64,000 nt of DNA from Mortierella sp. BCC40632 (Eukaryota > Mortierellomycota > Mortierellomycetes > Mortierellales > Mortierellaceae). The stretch lies in contig WAEK01000004.1 in assembly GCA_011634665.1 (NCBI GenBank), positions 152,001 to 216,000 on the forward strand, written 5' to 3'. The notes beneath the pieces were generated by a model that saw nothing but the letters and a program-made list of their open reading frames with translations, was not told where the DNA came from and did not search any database. The translations under genes and the position numbers were made by a program. Positions 14,488 through 29,430 of this stretch are shown here, one piece after another; the first letter of the stretch is position 1; each line of letters begins with the position of its first letter.

Positions 14488-17400
14488 TTAATTTGATCCG
14501 CGAGACATGGTGGCTCGCCCGTCTGACCATTGACGAACAAATCGATCTGTTAGGAAGGCCCGATGACCAGGGGGTTCAGGAATGACCTCGATCATATTGG
14601 ACATGACCCCCTTTCGAATGAGATAGGTCTTGGTCGGATCATCGTCCGTGATCCTATCCTGAAGAAAGGTCAAAACGTTGTCCAAAAAACTGACACATGT
14701 ATTCCATTGCTGAGATGGCGTTTTTGTGAAGATTGAAAGAGAGAGAAAAAGAAATTCAAAAGGAAGCAGACAAAAGATTAGGCAATGGTCACAACAAACG
14801 ACCGTTCAACGACGTGAGTAACCACACGAGAAGGAGAAGGAGGAGAGGGGAGAGGGGGGAAAGAACGACATTTTATTATGATTATTAATATTATTAACAA
14901 TAAGAAAAAAAAAAAAAAAAGAGTCTCTTACCCACTCATCATGTCGAGTTCGGACCATTCGAGGGATCTGGTTGGTTTCGTACTGTTCAATCTTGGTCAC
15001 ATTGCCGTCGTCATCTCGACAACCAACAATGATCATCGGGATCCCGACTAGGAAGGACTGCGCCCAAAACTTTAAAAGCTTCATGCTGGGAGTGCAGTGA
15101 TACAAGAACAAAAGAGAGAAAAAAAAAAAGACCCCCACCCGCCCCATCCGGAGTACATTTTAGTTACACTCCCCCTTTCTCTCTCTCTCTCTCTGCCAGC
15201 ACCACGTCTACTCAGTGGTGCTCCTTTCCTTTCTCTCTTCCCCCCCACCACCACACAAAAAAAAAAAAAAAAAGTGAAGCTCCTTGTATCATACCTGTGG
15301 ATCGGATAGCCTCGTTTCCTGGTATTTAACTTGGTGGTCTTGAGCTCGATATAGTTCTTGACTGGGTTCTCACCTGGCTTCTTGGGTTCTACATTCAAGG
15401 TAATAAAAGCATATATATTCGAATCACTCTCTCTCTCTCTCTCTCTCAAGTCCAAGCTTTAAGGAAAGGGAATAAAGCAAGACAATACTTTGCATTTTTT
15501 TTTTTTTTTTTTTTACCTGTGATACAATCCACTTCAGCTCCCATGATGATCGAGTGCCGCCCAATCTTGGTCTTGGCCACTGTACAATATTGAATATTAG
15601 TGTTGGCGATCCCCTCTACACGCTCTACCAACTCTGGATCCTCGGGGTCGACCTCTGTGTCGTCATCATTGCTGTTGTCCTGGCCACTGGTTGGCCCGGG
15701 GCTTGCTCCAGAACCTGGATCCGTCAAAGCTGGTTCATCCATCTCAAAAGGTCGCTTCCGTCCATTGTTCTCGCCCGTTAAAGATAGGTTCTCCGAGGGT
15801 TCCTTTTCCGAGGAGAGCGCTGATCCTGCCAGTTTGCTACCATATCTCCTGTCCTCATTTGCTTGATCCCTTTCATTGGTCCTTGTTTCTGTTTCCGTCC
15901 CTTGACTCAGTGATGATTCGCCCTTCCAACGTTTCTGATCATTTCCAGAGACGGGTTCCTTGGAATGTGATTTTGGTCTTCGTCTCAGGGTCGAGACAGG
16001 TTTGGAGAGACAACAAAGAGTCTCGAAACGATACCCCCAATAGGACATGAGCTTGGACCGCTCCGTGTCCCCGTGCGATTTGGCAGCGCTCTCTTCCTTG
16101 AAATTCTCTTCAATGTATCTATCAGCAAACAAAGAAAGTAGGATTGTTAGAAAATACTGTCAAGAAGAGAGAAATGCCCTTTTTTTGGGGGGGGAGGGGA
16201 CCAACTTCACTCATTTTTTTTTTTTTTTTTTTTTCGGTCACGTACATAGTTCCATTGAAACGAGTTGCACGCAATTCCCAATCTGTCTTGGGTTCGTAGG
16301 GTGTACACATGATCTTGGTCAGGATTCCTCGATAACAAATAAAATCTGCCTTTGTCGACGATGAAGCAAAGGAGCTTTTGGAAATCTCTTTGGAAGGCAA
16401 GGTGGCTGTTCCTGTCGAGGCAATGGAAGGATCCTTGTCAAGAGTCAGGGCAGTCGCCTGATCGGAGGACTGAGGTGCTTGGATCTGGTCTTCTCGATCC
16501 TTGATACCAATTAAAGCATCGAGCAAGGCGTCAATATGTTCATCCACACTTGCCCGCATGATATACTCGGAATACTTGGCACTGAGATTGTGATTCTTGG
16601 ATAAATCTGGAGGATAATAATATTTCTGGAACCCCCCAAGCATCAGAAGACAAAGAATATATATGAAGCATCATACAAATGTTTAGGAATCAGGTAAAAA
16701 AAAAAAAAAGAAAAAGAAAAAAGAAAAAAAGAAAAAAGGCCTCCTTATCCTTCATTCCTGTAGAGCTGTTACTCACAAGCTGCGAATCGTCCATGACAAA
16801 TTGACGTTGGTCCGTATACGAAAAGCTTCCAATCTCGGTCGGTTGCGAGAATCTGGGGACTTCCATCTCCTTGAACCGCCTTGTAGGAACGATCGGGAAC
16901 TGATCCTTTGTCAGCGGGTGTGTGATCGGTCCTGGTTCATTGTCGCCTCCCATACCACCGTGTGGACGAAAATGGATCGGCGGAGGCATGCTTGAGGGTC
17001 CGTGTCCTTGGAAAAAATGAGGCGGTGGCGCATGAGGTGCATGATGGTGATGGTGATGACGAGGGGGAGGAGGACCTCGCCCGCCAAATGCGTGGTGAGG
17101 CGGCGGACCAGGATATCCTTGAGGTGGCGGACCAGGATATCCTTGAGGTGTATGGGATCGGTGCCCATAATCCGGAAATGGATTGTTTCTATCCAAAGGA
17201 TGAGAGGGGTGTCCCATGGCCGGGTCGAATCGTCCTGGTGGGCGGCCTCCACCACTAGAGCCGCCTCGTGGATGGGTTGGCCGAGGTGGTAAAGGTCTAG
17301 AATTCATATCGTGCGGTCTCCTGTGACCAGACTGTTGTGGGGTTGGTAAGTCTCTCCTATCCTGAAAATGGTGTCCAAAGGGACCATCGGCGCGTCTTTG

Positions 17401-17520
17401 GTCTTGTTGAGGTGGTCGTCTTTCCTGTGAGCTATCTTGAGATGTTGTCCTGGTTCCTCTGGCGTTTCCTTGGCTTTGATGGGCCTGGGCCGAGTTTAGA
17501 CCATCTCCTGGATCCGACAT
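14488..17520 (-). CDS. RAI1: Rai1/DXO-family decapping nuclease with long N-terminal extension
   Basis: Six exons on the minus strand: 16777-17520, 16246-16625, 15517-16118, 15295-15388, 14932-15085 and 14488-14709; 731 residues, versus roughly 380-400 for typical Rai1/DXO. The start is the ATG at 17520; upstream in-frame sequence has no ATG. Core motifs are all present: CYRGILTKI (motif I), YWGYRFE (motif II), GAEVDC (motif III), IELKTTK (motif IV, near residue 590) and the following WAQSFLVG. These form the metal-dependent active site that removes incomplete caps and pyrophosphate from RNA; Rai1 also partners the nuclear 5'-3' exonuclease Rat1. Residues 1-200 are Pro/His/Gly-rich with a run of six His and a tandem GYPGPPPQ. 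A further 120-residue acidic/Ser-rich insertion separates motifs II and III. The last exon boundary was set by frame and by the conserved Trp/Cys pattern (QWNTCVSFLD). Confidence 0.9.
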
Positions 17521-17777
17521 TTCTGGATGAAGCCAAAGTTGTGCCACGAAATGCCGTAAGGAATTGGATGAGGCGAAAAAAGAGGTGCGGAATGAAGTTG
17601 GAGAACCCAATGGGACTCTTGGAAATAGAAAACGAAACAAGTCACACTCGCGCTAATTTTTTTTTTTTTTTTTCTCGAGTCATGTTTTTCTAGCATTTTA
17701 ATAGTTTTACACGGTGTAGCTTTTTTGTTTTCAGTGTAGGGAAACGAGGAATAGAAGTAGAAGAGACAAAGGACAAG

Positions 17778-17819
<42 letters not shown>

Positions 17820-17930
17820 AAAAAGAAAAGAGAGAGAGAGAGGGAGGGAGAGAGGGAGAGGGAGAGATGAAAAGAAACAAGAAATCTAATGGAGTAACCA
17901 TCCTGTATATTTCCCACTCCTCCTGCAGCA
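17521..17930. other. Short intergenic region with 41-nt A run
   Basis: Promoter of the Rai1 gene and 3' region of the ZZ/EF-hand gene, both on the minus strand. It contains an uninterrupted A run at 17777-17817 followed by GA-rich sequence. No coding evidence. Confidence 0.55.
17777..17817. repeat. Homopolymer A run (41 nt)
   Basis: The longest homopolymer in the window. It reads as poly(T) on the strand of both flanking genes, directly downstream of the ZZ/EF-hand gene in assembly order. Confidence 0.95.
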
Positions 17931-20900
17931 TTAAAAGATACTTCCGAGCGCATCGAACCACCCCAAGATACCAGCATCGGTCAAGACGTAGGCTCTAAAC
18001 TCCTTCAACGAAATGTATCCTGGTTTGATTGGGCTCTTGATTGCATTGAATGTCTTGTCCACCATCTCCTGAATTGCATACTGGGACATAGACTCCATTG
18101 CAGGGAATGTACTCGAGAAATAGGCTGGGTTGGCATAGGATCCTGTGGCCGTCGTCGGAATCGCGTACGACGTCGATGATGTCATATTGGGTCCATAGGG
18201 TCGGTCATGCACATGTGAGGAAGATGAGGATGAAGCGCCGTTATGAAGACCAAACCCAATCGCAAACGCCGGCGTCAGAGATGGAGCTCCTGGAGCCGTG
18301 GGACGCTGTCGAAGAAGAGAAGGTGAAGGAGATGCAGTGGTATGGTATTGCGAGCACTCCCAAGCGAGATTTGTGTTCGAGATCGAAGGGGCAACAAGAT
18401 GTGGTGCAGGGGTCAAAGGTGGAAGAGGTTGGTCCTTTCGTATCCTGCTATTTGTACTATTGCCATTGGTATTTGGGTTGGTGCCTGTGCCATTACTCAT
18501 TGCCTCTTCAGGTAATGATATCTCGGTAATCCGCCGCAACGACTGTGGGGAAGAACCAGCCGTTGTTCCTGCAACCGACGAGTCGGACATGGCTGGTGTG
18601 TGTGAATCTGTTACCGTAACTGAGTTTGAATGACCATTGGGTTGAACCAAAGTTTGATCCCTATCATGCAATGTCTGCGGGGCTGTAGCTGCCGTTGCGA
18701 CTTGAGCATTTTCCGAATTCCAGCTGTTGCTATCAACACCCGAATCTTCAGCATCGCTCAAATTGTCACCTGGCTCCTGAGTCTCAGCTCCTGGAGACAA
18801 TGGAGAGTTCGCTTTAGATGGATGATCGGGTGCACGGGCCGTGGTTTCCTTGTTAGTCTCTGGGACGGCCTCGTCATCCGCGTACTCTCCATCATCGCTG
18901 TTGTCGACATAGATATCATCTCCAACAAGTCCATATGTCCCAGATGGGATGGACTCCTCCTGCTGAGCGTGTCCTCGACTAGTAGAAGATGGGTGCGAAG
19001 AGTGATCAAGACTTGATCTTGCTGAGCCGTTCAGAGAATCACGAAGGCTGCCATTGACGGCCTCCTCAGATCCCGAAGCTGTTCTTTCGTTTGGTGATGT
19101 CAAAGGAGAATCATCATCGTCTTCGAGACTACTGGCATCACTATCCTCTTCGCTTGACAGACCCGATAATACCCAGCCTTCAGGGAGAGGAGCCTGCTCC
19201 CGATTCCTTCCGTTGTGATTCGAATCATTGGTGTTATTGCTACTGTTGTTGTTTCTGACACCAATCTCACGAGGGATAGGTGCTGTAAATGTTGAAGAAA
19301 TGGGCATCCCTGGCTGATACTCAAATCCGCCCATCAGGTCGGTCTCCATGGTCCTGATCACGTCGCGGATCAATTCCATTGAGAGATAAAAGTATGCCTT
19401 GAACATTTCGTACAGCTCCTCCTTTGAAACGAACCCATCTCCGTCGAGATCATAGCCCTGGAACGCGACTAGGAGAAGAAAAGAGGTGCAAAAAATAAAT
19501 AAATAATAAAAAATGACAAAGTGTTGGTCAGTCCATCAATACATATCATCTTAGCCATCATTAAACCAAACGAGGGCACCAGCGATCAATAATAAAATGG
19601 AACTTACAATCAATCTTTTCATCAAAGTTGCCTTTGCAAAGTACACTCAATCCGCAGGCCATCTCTTTAAAGTCAATGCAGCCGTCATCGTCTTGGTCGA
19701 AAAACTTGAAGATCCGGTCCGTGATGAGGTTCTTTTCCAATCCCAATGGACCGAGTGCTTGCTCGAATGTTAAACGAGTGATTCCTCCACCGTCTTGGTC
19801 CAGTGTTGACAGCGAGAGAAATTGATTATACATGGCATCTAGTTCAACGCTGTCGACTAAAGAGTCAAAAAGAAAAAGAAAAAGAAATTTGGGTGCAGGG
19901 ATCAGAATTTGAATTAATGATCTAGGAGTGGGGGAGGGGAGCTCTTCTAGTTGTTCAGATTTAGAGTCATGTGTGATGGCCTCCTTACAGTGCGTTTTTT
20001 GTTGTAGCTCCTGGATCAAGTGTTCCGGTGTGCTCATTGACCCTTGGGGAACCCCTGGGTAAAATGGTGGCAGCTTCTTTGTCCTGCTGTTGGCAAGAGG
20101 TGGGATTGGAATCCGGATTTTCATGAAAACATGAGACCGGAGATGAACCTCTGCGGCCTCGCACCCTTCGCACAAATCATAATCCTGGCAATTGACACAT
20201 TTGTACCGAATCCCGCGGATAGGAACCGTCCTACAGCTGTTGCAAGTAATTCCGCCTAGTGGGTTCATAGAGAAGACAGAGGAAGGGATGTAAAGACTTA
20301 GCACCTTAATTATTCCTAACCCAGGCCTAAGAGTGGTCAACAAAAGGCACGCGAGCAAAACTCTTCTCTGTAGTTGCACAACCCCTACTTACGGTGGATA
20401 TGGCCTTCTGATGAGAGCCAATAGAGGAGGGGTCATAGAGATGAAAGAAAGGCGATAAGTCGGGACGATTCTCTTATTACCATCAAGACACTACTAACTG
20501 GATAGGTAAAGTCATCACTGCACCTTTCACGGCTTGGTCTTCTGCAATAGCATAGAGCAGGTTCATTAGCTGTAGTCCTTCATGCTTGTCCGTGAACTCG
20601 TCCATTAGGAACCTCTCATAGGCATCGTCGTCATAAGTATTATACAAGAGTGCGTCTTCATCGTCTTCAGACTCGTATCCATAGCTGCGGTTGTTATTGT
20701 TGCTGCTGCTGCTGTTGTTGTTGTTGTGGTTGCCTCCACTGGAGCCGCTACCTCTTTGACGGGCACGTCCACGACGAGTTGAGGAGGAGCGCCTTGGTGC
20801 GATTTCTTCTTCTGAACTAGTCGAGTCTTCGGACTCTTCTGGCTGGCGGTGGTGACCAGTGACGCTACTATCGCGCCGACCATTGCTGTTTGACGATCCA

Positions 20901-21292
20901 GTCGTTGCTGCTGTTGCTGCGGTTGTTGTTGCTGTCTGTCGACCAGTTGTACTACTGCTGCTTGCTGTTCGACGAACAGCATTACTCCTGCGCAGGCCAC
21001 CACCACCGCCGCTACCGCCGCCGCCGCTACTGTTGCTGCTACTGACGCCCCCTTGTTGACCCGAGCTAGAAGAATTGGAACTGGATTGTCCTGCGCCCGA
21101 GGAAAGCTGTCGTATTAGCCGCCGGGACGTTGTGCCACTTGCTGACCGGCGGCTACGGCTGCTATTGTTGTTGTTACGTCTCCGATGAGAAGGGGTCCAT
21201 TCCCAGTAGGATACATAAAGGAGTGCACCCCCGGTCACCAAGCCTAGGATGAGGAATGGGATGGGATTGGGCGACATAGCGCCGTGCACCAT
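17931..21292 (-). CDS. Membrane-anchored ZZ zinc-finger and EF-hand protein
   Basis: Five exons on the minus strand: 20524-21292, 20393-20407 (15-nt microexon), 19989-20255, 19608-19856 and 17931-19468; phases agree throughout, 945 residues. The start is ATG 21292 (MVHGAMSP) or 21277 (MSPNP). Residues 11-30 form a single hydrophobic helix followed by basic residues, so the N-terminus is a signal anchor (ER or mitochondrial outer membrane, not resolved). Residues 40-210 are Ser/Asn/Gly-rich. Residues 262-310 are a ZZ zinc finger with the CNSC, CVNC and CEGC pairs. EF-hands follow: a degenerate one, then DQDDDGCIDFKE and DLDGDGFVSKEE, both canonical Ca2+ loops, and a degenerate C-terminal one (PIKPGYISLKEF). 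A long acidic/Ser-rich linker fills about residues 470-870. The layout recalls fungal ZZ/EF-hand proteins of unknown function, for example in fission yeast. A Ca2+-responsive membrane role is inference. Confidence 0.82.
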
Positions 21293-21840
21293 GAGATAGG
21301 ATGCAGGAGCGACTGCAAAGGTGGGGGGGGGAGCGCGGAGGCGCGGGATTGGATTAAGTGGATGCCGCCAGGAAAAGATCAATGTGAGTCGCGGACAGAG
21401 CGATTTGGAGAGAGGAGGAGGAGAGGGAGATGATGGGAGCGAATGGAGCCAGGATTGCACTCTGGGGATAACGGGGATGCATCCAGCACGCAGCAAGGAA
21501 GTGAAAGAAAGAGAGAAGAGACGATCGAGCAAAGAAGCGAGGGGCGAGAGCGGGAAGAGAGCAAGCTGGACAGAACAGGAGCATCCCAAAAAAAAACTCT
21601 GCATCGTCGGGCTATGTCCGCTATGCCATGTTGCTGCTGCTCTCTCTCTCTCTCTCTCTCTCCCTCTCTCTCTCTCTTTTTTTTTTTTTTTCCTTCGCTC
21701 TCTCTCTCTCTGTCTGTCTCTCCTCTCTGTGTGGCCTGGAAAAAGGACAAGACGGCCCCCGCAGTCACATGGACGAGAGAAGACGAGCGTCTCTGACCCT
21801 TTTTTGTGTGCTCGTCTGATCACGCTCTGATCCCAACCTC
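21293..21840. promoter_or_regulatory. Divergent promoter region between ZZ/EF-hand gene and AAA+ gene
   Basis: 548 nt separate two divergent start codons. The region has a central CT array (about 21641-21720) containing a T run and GA-rich flanks. I found no clear TATA box. It presumably drives both genes; which elements act in which direction cannot be told. Confidence 0.45.
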
Positions 21841-25835
<3,995 letters not shown>

Positions 25836-26319
25836 TTCAAAGCCCCAGGACCTTCACTGAGATTGCCAGTATTCAATTGACAACTGGACTCGAAAGTGGT
25901 CTCTTAAACAAGATGTCAGAAAAAAAAAAAAAAAAAAAAAAAAAGAATGGTGACACGACTTTCATAAAGCCATCTTTAATTATACCCCCTCTCCCTCTAC
26001 ACCTTCTTCCACACTCCCCCCCCCCCTCACTCTCTCGATAGCATGACCATAACAAGTCCTTGGCACTATGGAGGATGAGAAACGATCTCAAAGCATATCA
26101 GTAGACAAACAGACAACTCTAGACTCTAGACCTTTTTTTATCATATGATCACTCCAATTCCTCATGAGATTCATTTGTATACAGGAGTGTAGGAGGAGCG
26201 TAGAGTCCAAAAAAGGGGGGCAAGATGGGTAAACGAGCTCTACTCTGCCCTTTCTTTTATTTCTTTTATTTTCTTTACAAAAGAATCCTTTCAAAGGGAA
26301 CATTCATTCATCCAATCGC
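25836..26319. other. Convergent intergenic region
   Basis: About 480 nt between the stop of the AAA+ gene and the stop of the minus-strand orphan. It holds an A run (about 25920-25944) and a C run (about 26018-26027). Nothing else seen. Confidence 0.5.
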
Positions 26320-28168
26320 TCAGTTGGATCGATTCATAAGTGGGAACCCGTTAAAAAACACAGGACTATCCGCTTGACGAACCCTTGCGCTTTTTTGTCG
26401 TTCCGTCATGAACAGTTCTTCAACATCACTCTCATTCGGACTTTGACAAAGGAGAAGCAACCGTTCATCTTCTCCATAGGAATACGCTCCCCCCGTGGTG
26501 GTAGTGGTAGCGATGGTGTCAGCGTCCTGGTCCAAGGATCGTTCTACTCCATCAACATAGACACTCGGGTCTGGATAGAGTTGATGACCGTTCGAATACT
26601 GGATCAGGAATCCGTGAAGCAAGATCTTGGTCCTACAATGTGGAGTGGCCGAAAGATCCATTTGTTGGCGTGCACGATGACGATGACGAAGGTGGTGGTG
26701 GTGATCAGTACTGGATGAAGGCGAGTGTGATTGGTGAGGGGAATAGGATGGAGAATGAGCCGAAGACATTGAAGACATACGAAGTTGAATGTCACCTGAA
26801 GCAAAAGCTGGAGAGGTGGAGGCAGAACGACGAGACTTGGAGGGGAGGCTATGGGTAATGGAGTCATATCCGACAGAAGCTCCTGTTGATGATGACTTTG
26901 AGTACATAACGGTTCGTTGCAAACGACTTGAGTGATGATGCCGGGAAGTTGGTCGAATGCCTGAGCTAGCATGTTCTAGAGTGGAGACGGCACTGCCCTC
27001 TTGCTCGCGATAGCCGCTTAGAGGACTTTCATGGCCACTATTAAAGTATCCACTGCTCAGGCTTTGAGAGCAACTGTGATGGTGGTAACTACGGCGACCA
27101 GGACTATGGGAGGTGCCAGACTGTCGCTGATGCCAACTGCCGTAAGGCCTCTCTCGCTCTTGATCCATGTCATCCTGACCCAGATCAGCATCACTACTGT
27201 CGGCCTGATGATGGTGGTGGTGATGGTGATGATGATGGTGGGCTTCAAGCGTGTCAGGATTCAGATCCTGTTCGTCCTCGTCTTCAGAGCAGCTGTCGAT
27301 AATTTTTGAAAGACCAAGTTCCAGAGAGTGTAACATGTACGTTTTCCGGGACCGACAAGGCCGGCAATACTGAACTTTGATCTGTCCTCTTGGATAAAAC
27401 CATGGTGAAGTCGAGCAGCTCGAGGGACTAGTGCTCGAGATCCAAGAAGCAGGCGTTGATGCAGATGACTTCATATACATGGATGAAGTAGTATGTACGT
27501 CTTGCATGGGCATGGTCGCAGTCATATTCTGTGGACGCTGATAGTTCTCGTCATCGTCATGCTCGAGTTCGTCATCCGTGTGTAGGTCTTTTTCTAGTCC
27601 GTGTTCTTCTAGGCTGTTGGGTAGTAGTGGTGCTCGGGGAATGATATGACAACCGCCCGCAGTGTGGTCCCAGAATGAAGGTGACAGAGGGTACTGCCGT
27701 GTTACAGACGGTGACTGTGTCGACTCTTGAAGGTGTGGGAGTCTCCATTGGGGACTGGCGCTATGACCTTCTCCCTTGAGTCGCTTGGATGTTGTACTTC
27801 TGCCAAACTCGCCTTCGCTGGTCATATTGTTGTCATCCTCATCGCTGAGAGTGTTGCCATTAGCCTGGTCGCTCCGCTGCTCCTGCATTTCATCCAGAGC
27901 TAACCGGGCAATCTTGACTTCAAGTGCCGGTGGCCATATCCTGTCCACGGATCGACGATGATGTCTCTTGGCACGTTCTGGAGCACTCGTGCCAGGCTAT
28001 GAGCGTCATGGGAGAGGAAATCAATATCAGGTTAGACTGGGGGAATGGCAAGTACGTTGAAGCACGTAGAAAAAGAAGGCATGTTCCGAACGGATGGGTG
28101 AGGTCGAGGGTCGTTACCTGATATCCTTGGGGGATGCAGTGCCTTTGCTGAATCGGCGTGGACATCAT
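26320..28168 (-). CDS. Uncharacterised Ser/His-rich disordered protein
   Basis: Two predicted exons on the minus strand: 28118-28168 and 26320-27996, phase 0, 575 residues. The donor CAG/GTAACG and the acceptor TCATAG join MMSTPIQQ... to PGTSAPERAKRHHRRS. A longer N-terminus is possible, since the frame stays open upstream into a CT repeat. Most of the protein is low-complexity Ser/His/Asp, with a run of about 11 His encoded by CAC/CAT. Three short blocks look ordered: SVDRIWPPALEVKIARLAL (about residues 30-48), IKVQYCRPCRSRKTYMLHSL (near 220), and CRTKILLHGFLIQYSNG plus the following LYPDPSVYVDGVERSLD (near 460-495). I do not recognise a family. The CRPCRSRK block has paired Cys and basic residues but too few Cys for a known zinc cluster. 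The first block vaguely recalls the start of a TEA domain, but the rest of that domain is absent. Confidence 0.65.
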
Positions 28169-28403
28169 AGGTGTATACGGCGGGGTGTGTATGAAGATAA
28201 GACCGCTTGGAGGCGATGAAAGGAAGCGCAGATGCGTCTTGGTGCGATCGCGGACTGAGTTGGATCTTTTGAAGCGGTGATTAGTCCGGGCAGAGGAGTG
28301 GGGGATAAATATGGCGCAGAGAGGAGGAAAAGTCGGACAAGGGAAAGAGAGAAAGGGGAGAATGTGGGGGAGAAGGAGAGAGGAGAAGGAAAGCAGATGA
28401 GTG

Positions 28404-28407
<4 letters not shown>

Positions 28408-28460
<53 letters not shown>
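28408..28460. repeat. GA dinucleotide microsatellite
   Basis: 53 nt of perfect GA repeats just upstream of the minus-strand orphan gene, probably in its 5' leader or promoter. Confidence 0.92.
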
Positions 28461-28471
<11 letters not shown>

Positions 28472-29353
28472 AGGCGATAGAGTAAATGGGGGAGAGAAGA
28501 GAAAGATAAGGAAGCGAGGTACATACAAGAGCCAATGTGGCTGCTGTTCTTTCATTTTCCCAGGCGATCTGCGCCCTTGTCACCCAGTCTCCTCCCACCT
28601 GTGACGGGGAGTGAGGACAGAAAAAAAAATGGGTACCAGTCCTTGTGCCCGAGACAGAGTCATGGTCCACTCCTCAAGTTGCGAATCCAGAGCCGACTGC
28701 CCAGTCAGTCTGTCAATCGGTAAACCAACCCAGTCCACTTCAGCCCCTCCTTCTCGCTCGGAGCAGTTGCCCCAAGGAGAAACGAGCGTATGGCACTCCT
28801 GTTTATTCTGTATACTTCAGCTGCATGTGTTATTCGCTGGAGACTCGGCGACTTGGACGACTGCAGGAGCAAGTCAGCCTCTCTACTCTTTAGATCGGAT
28901 CTTGGTTCTTTCACATCAGCTCTCGCACCGACCGTCTTCCCTTTGCTCCAAAAAGGTGTCGTGTGAGGAGATTGACCTGTCAGGGCCTGGCCTTTTCTGA
29001 AGAATAGTCAAGTTGAAAGCCCTCGGCCTGTTTTCTCCTAAATGAATGGCATTGTCTTTAAGTTGTCTCGGCTGTTCCCTTTCTCATTTATCTGGTTGGA
29101 CGGTCATCCTTTCTCACTTTTCATTCACCATCTCTCTCTTCCTTTTACGGCTATGCGACTCTAGCTTTATTAACACAGCGTAATACCCCGCTTTCGAAAG
29201 AAAAAGAAGAGGGGACCCTGCAAAAAGGAAACAAACATTCGGACATAAAGAGTGTTTTCGTTGTTAGTGTTGCTCCAAAGCCCTGTATCGTTCTACTCAA
29301 ACACTCACTAGTGGTCAATACCGGTAGTCTATTACAACATCAGGCAGGTGGGT

Positions 29354-29356
<3 letters not shown>

Positions 29357-29426
<70 letters not shown>
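29357..29426. repeat. GA dinucleotide microsatellite (35 units)
   Basis: 70 nt of uninterrupted GA, the longest dinucleotide array in the window, inside gene-poor DNA. Confidence 0.95.

Positions 29427-29430
<4 letters not shown>

Noticed and set aside
17521..17640. N-terminal extension of Rai1 resembling a mitochondrial presequence (FRFLFPRVPLGSPTS...)
   Set aside because: The extension has no ATG; its open frame begins with TTG. The first ATG is at 17520, so a targeting peptide is not supported.
27880..27960. TEA-domain start in the orphan protein (DRIWPPALE)
   Set aside because: Only the first helix is vaguely similar; the recognition-helix part of a TEA domain (GRNELI...KTRTRKQVSSH type) is absent.
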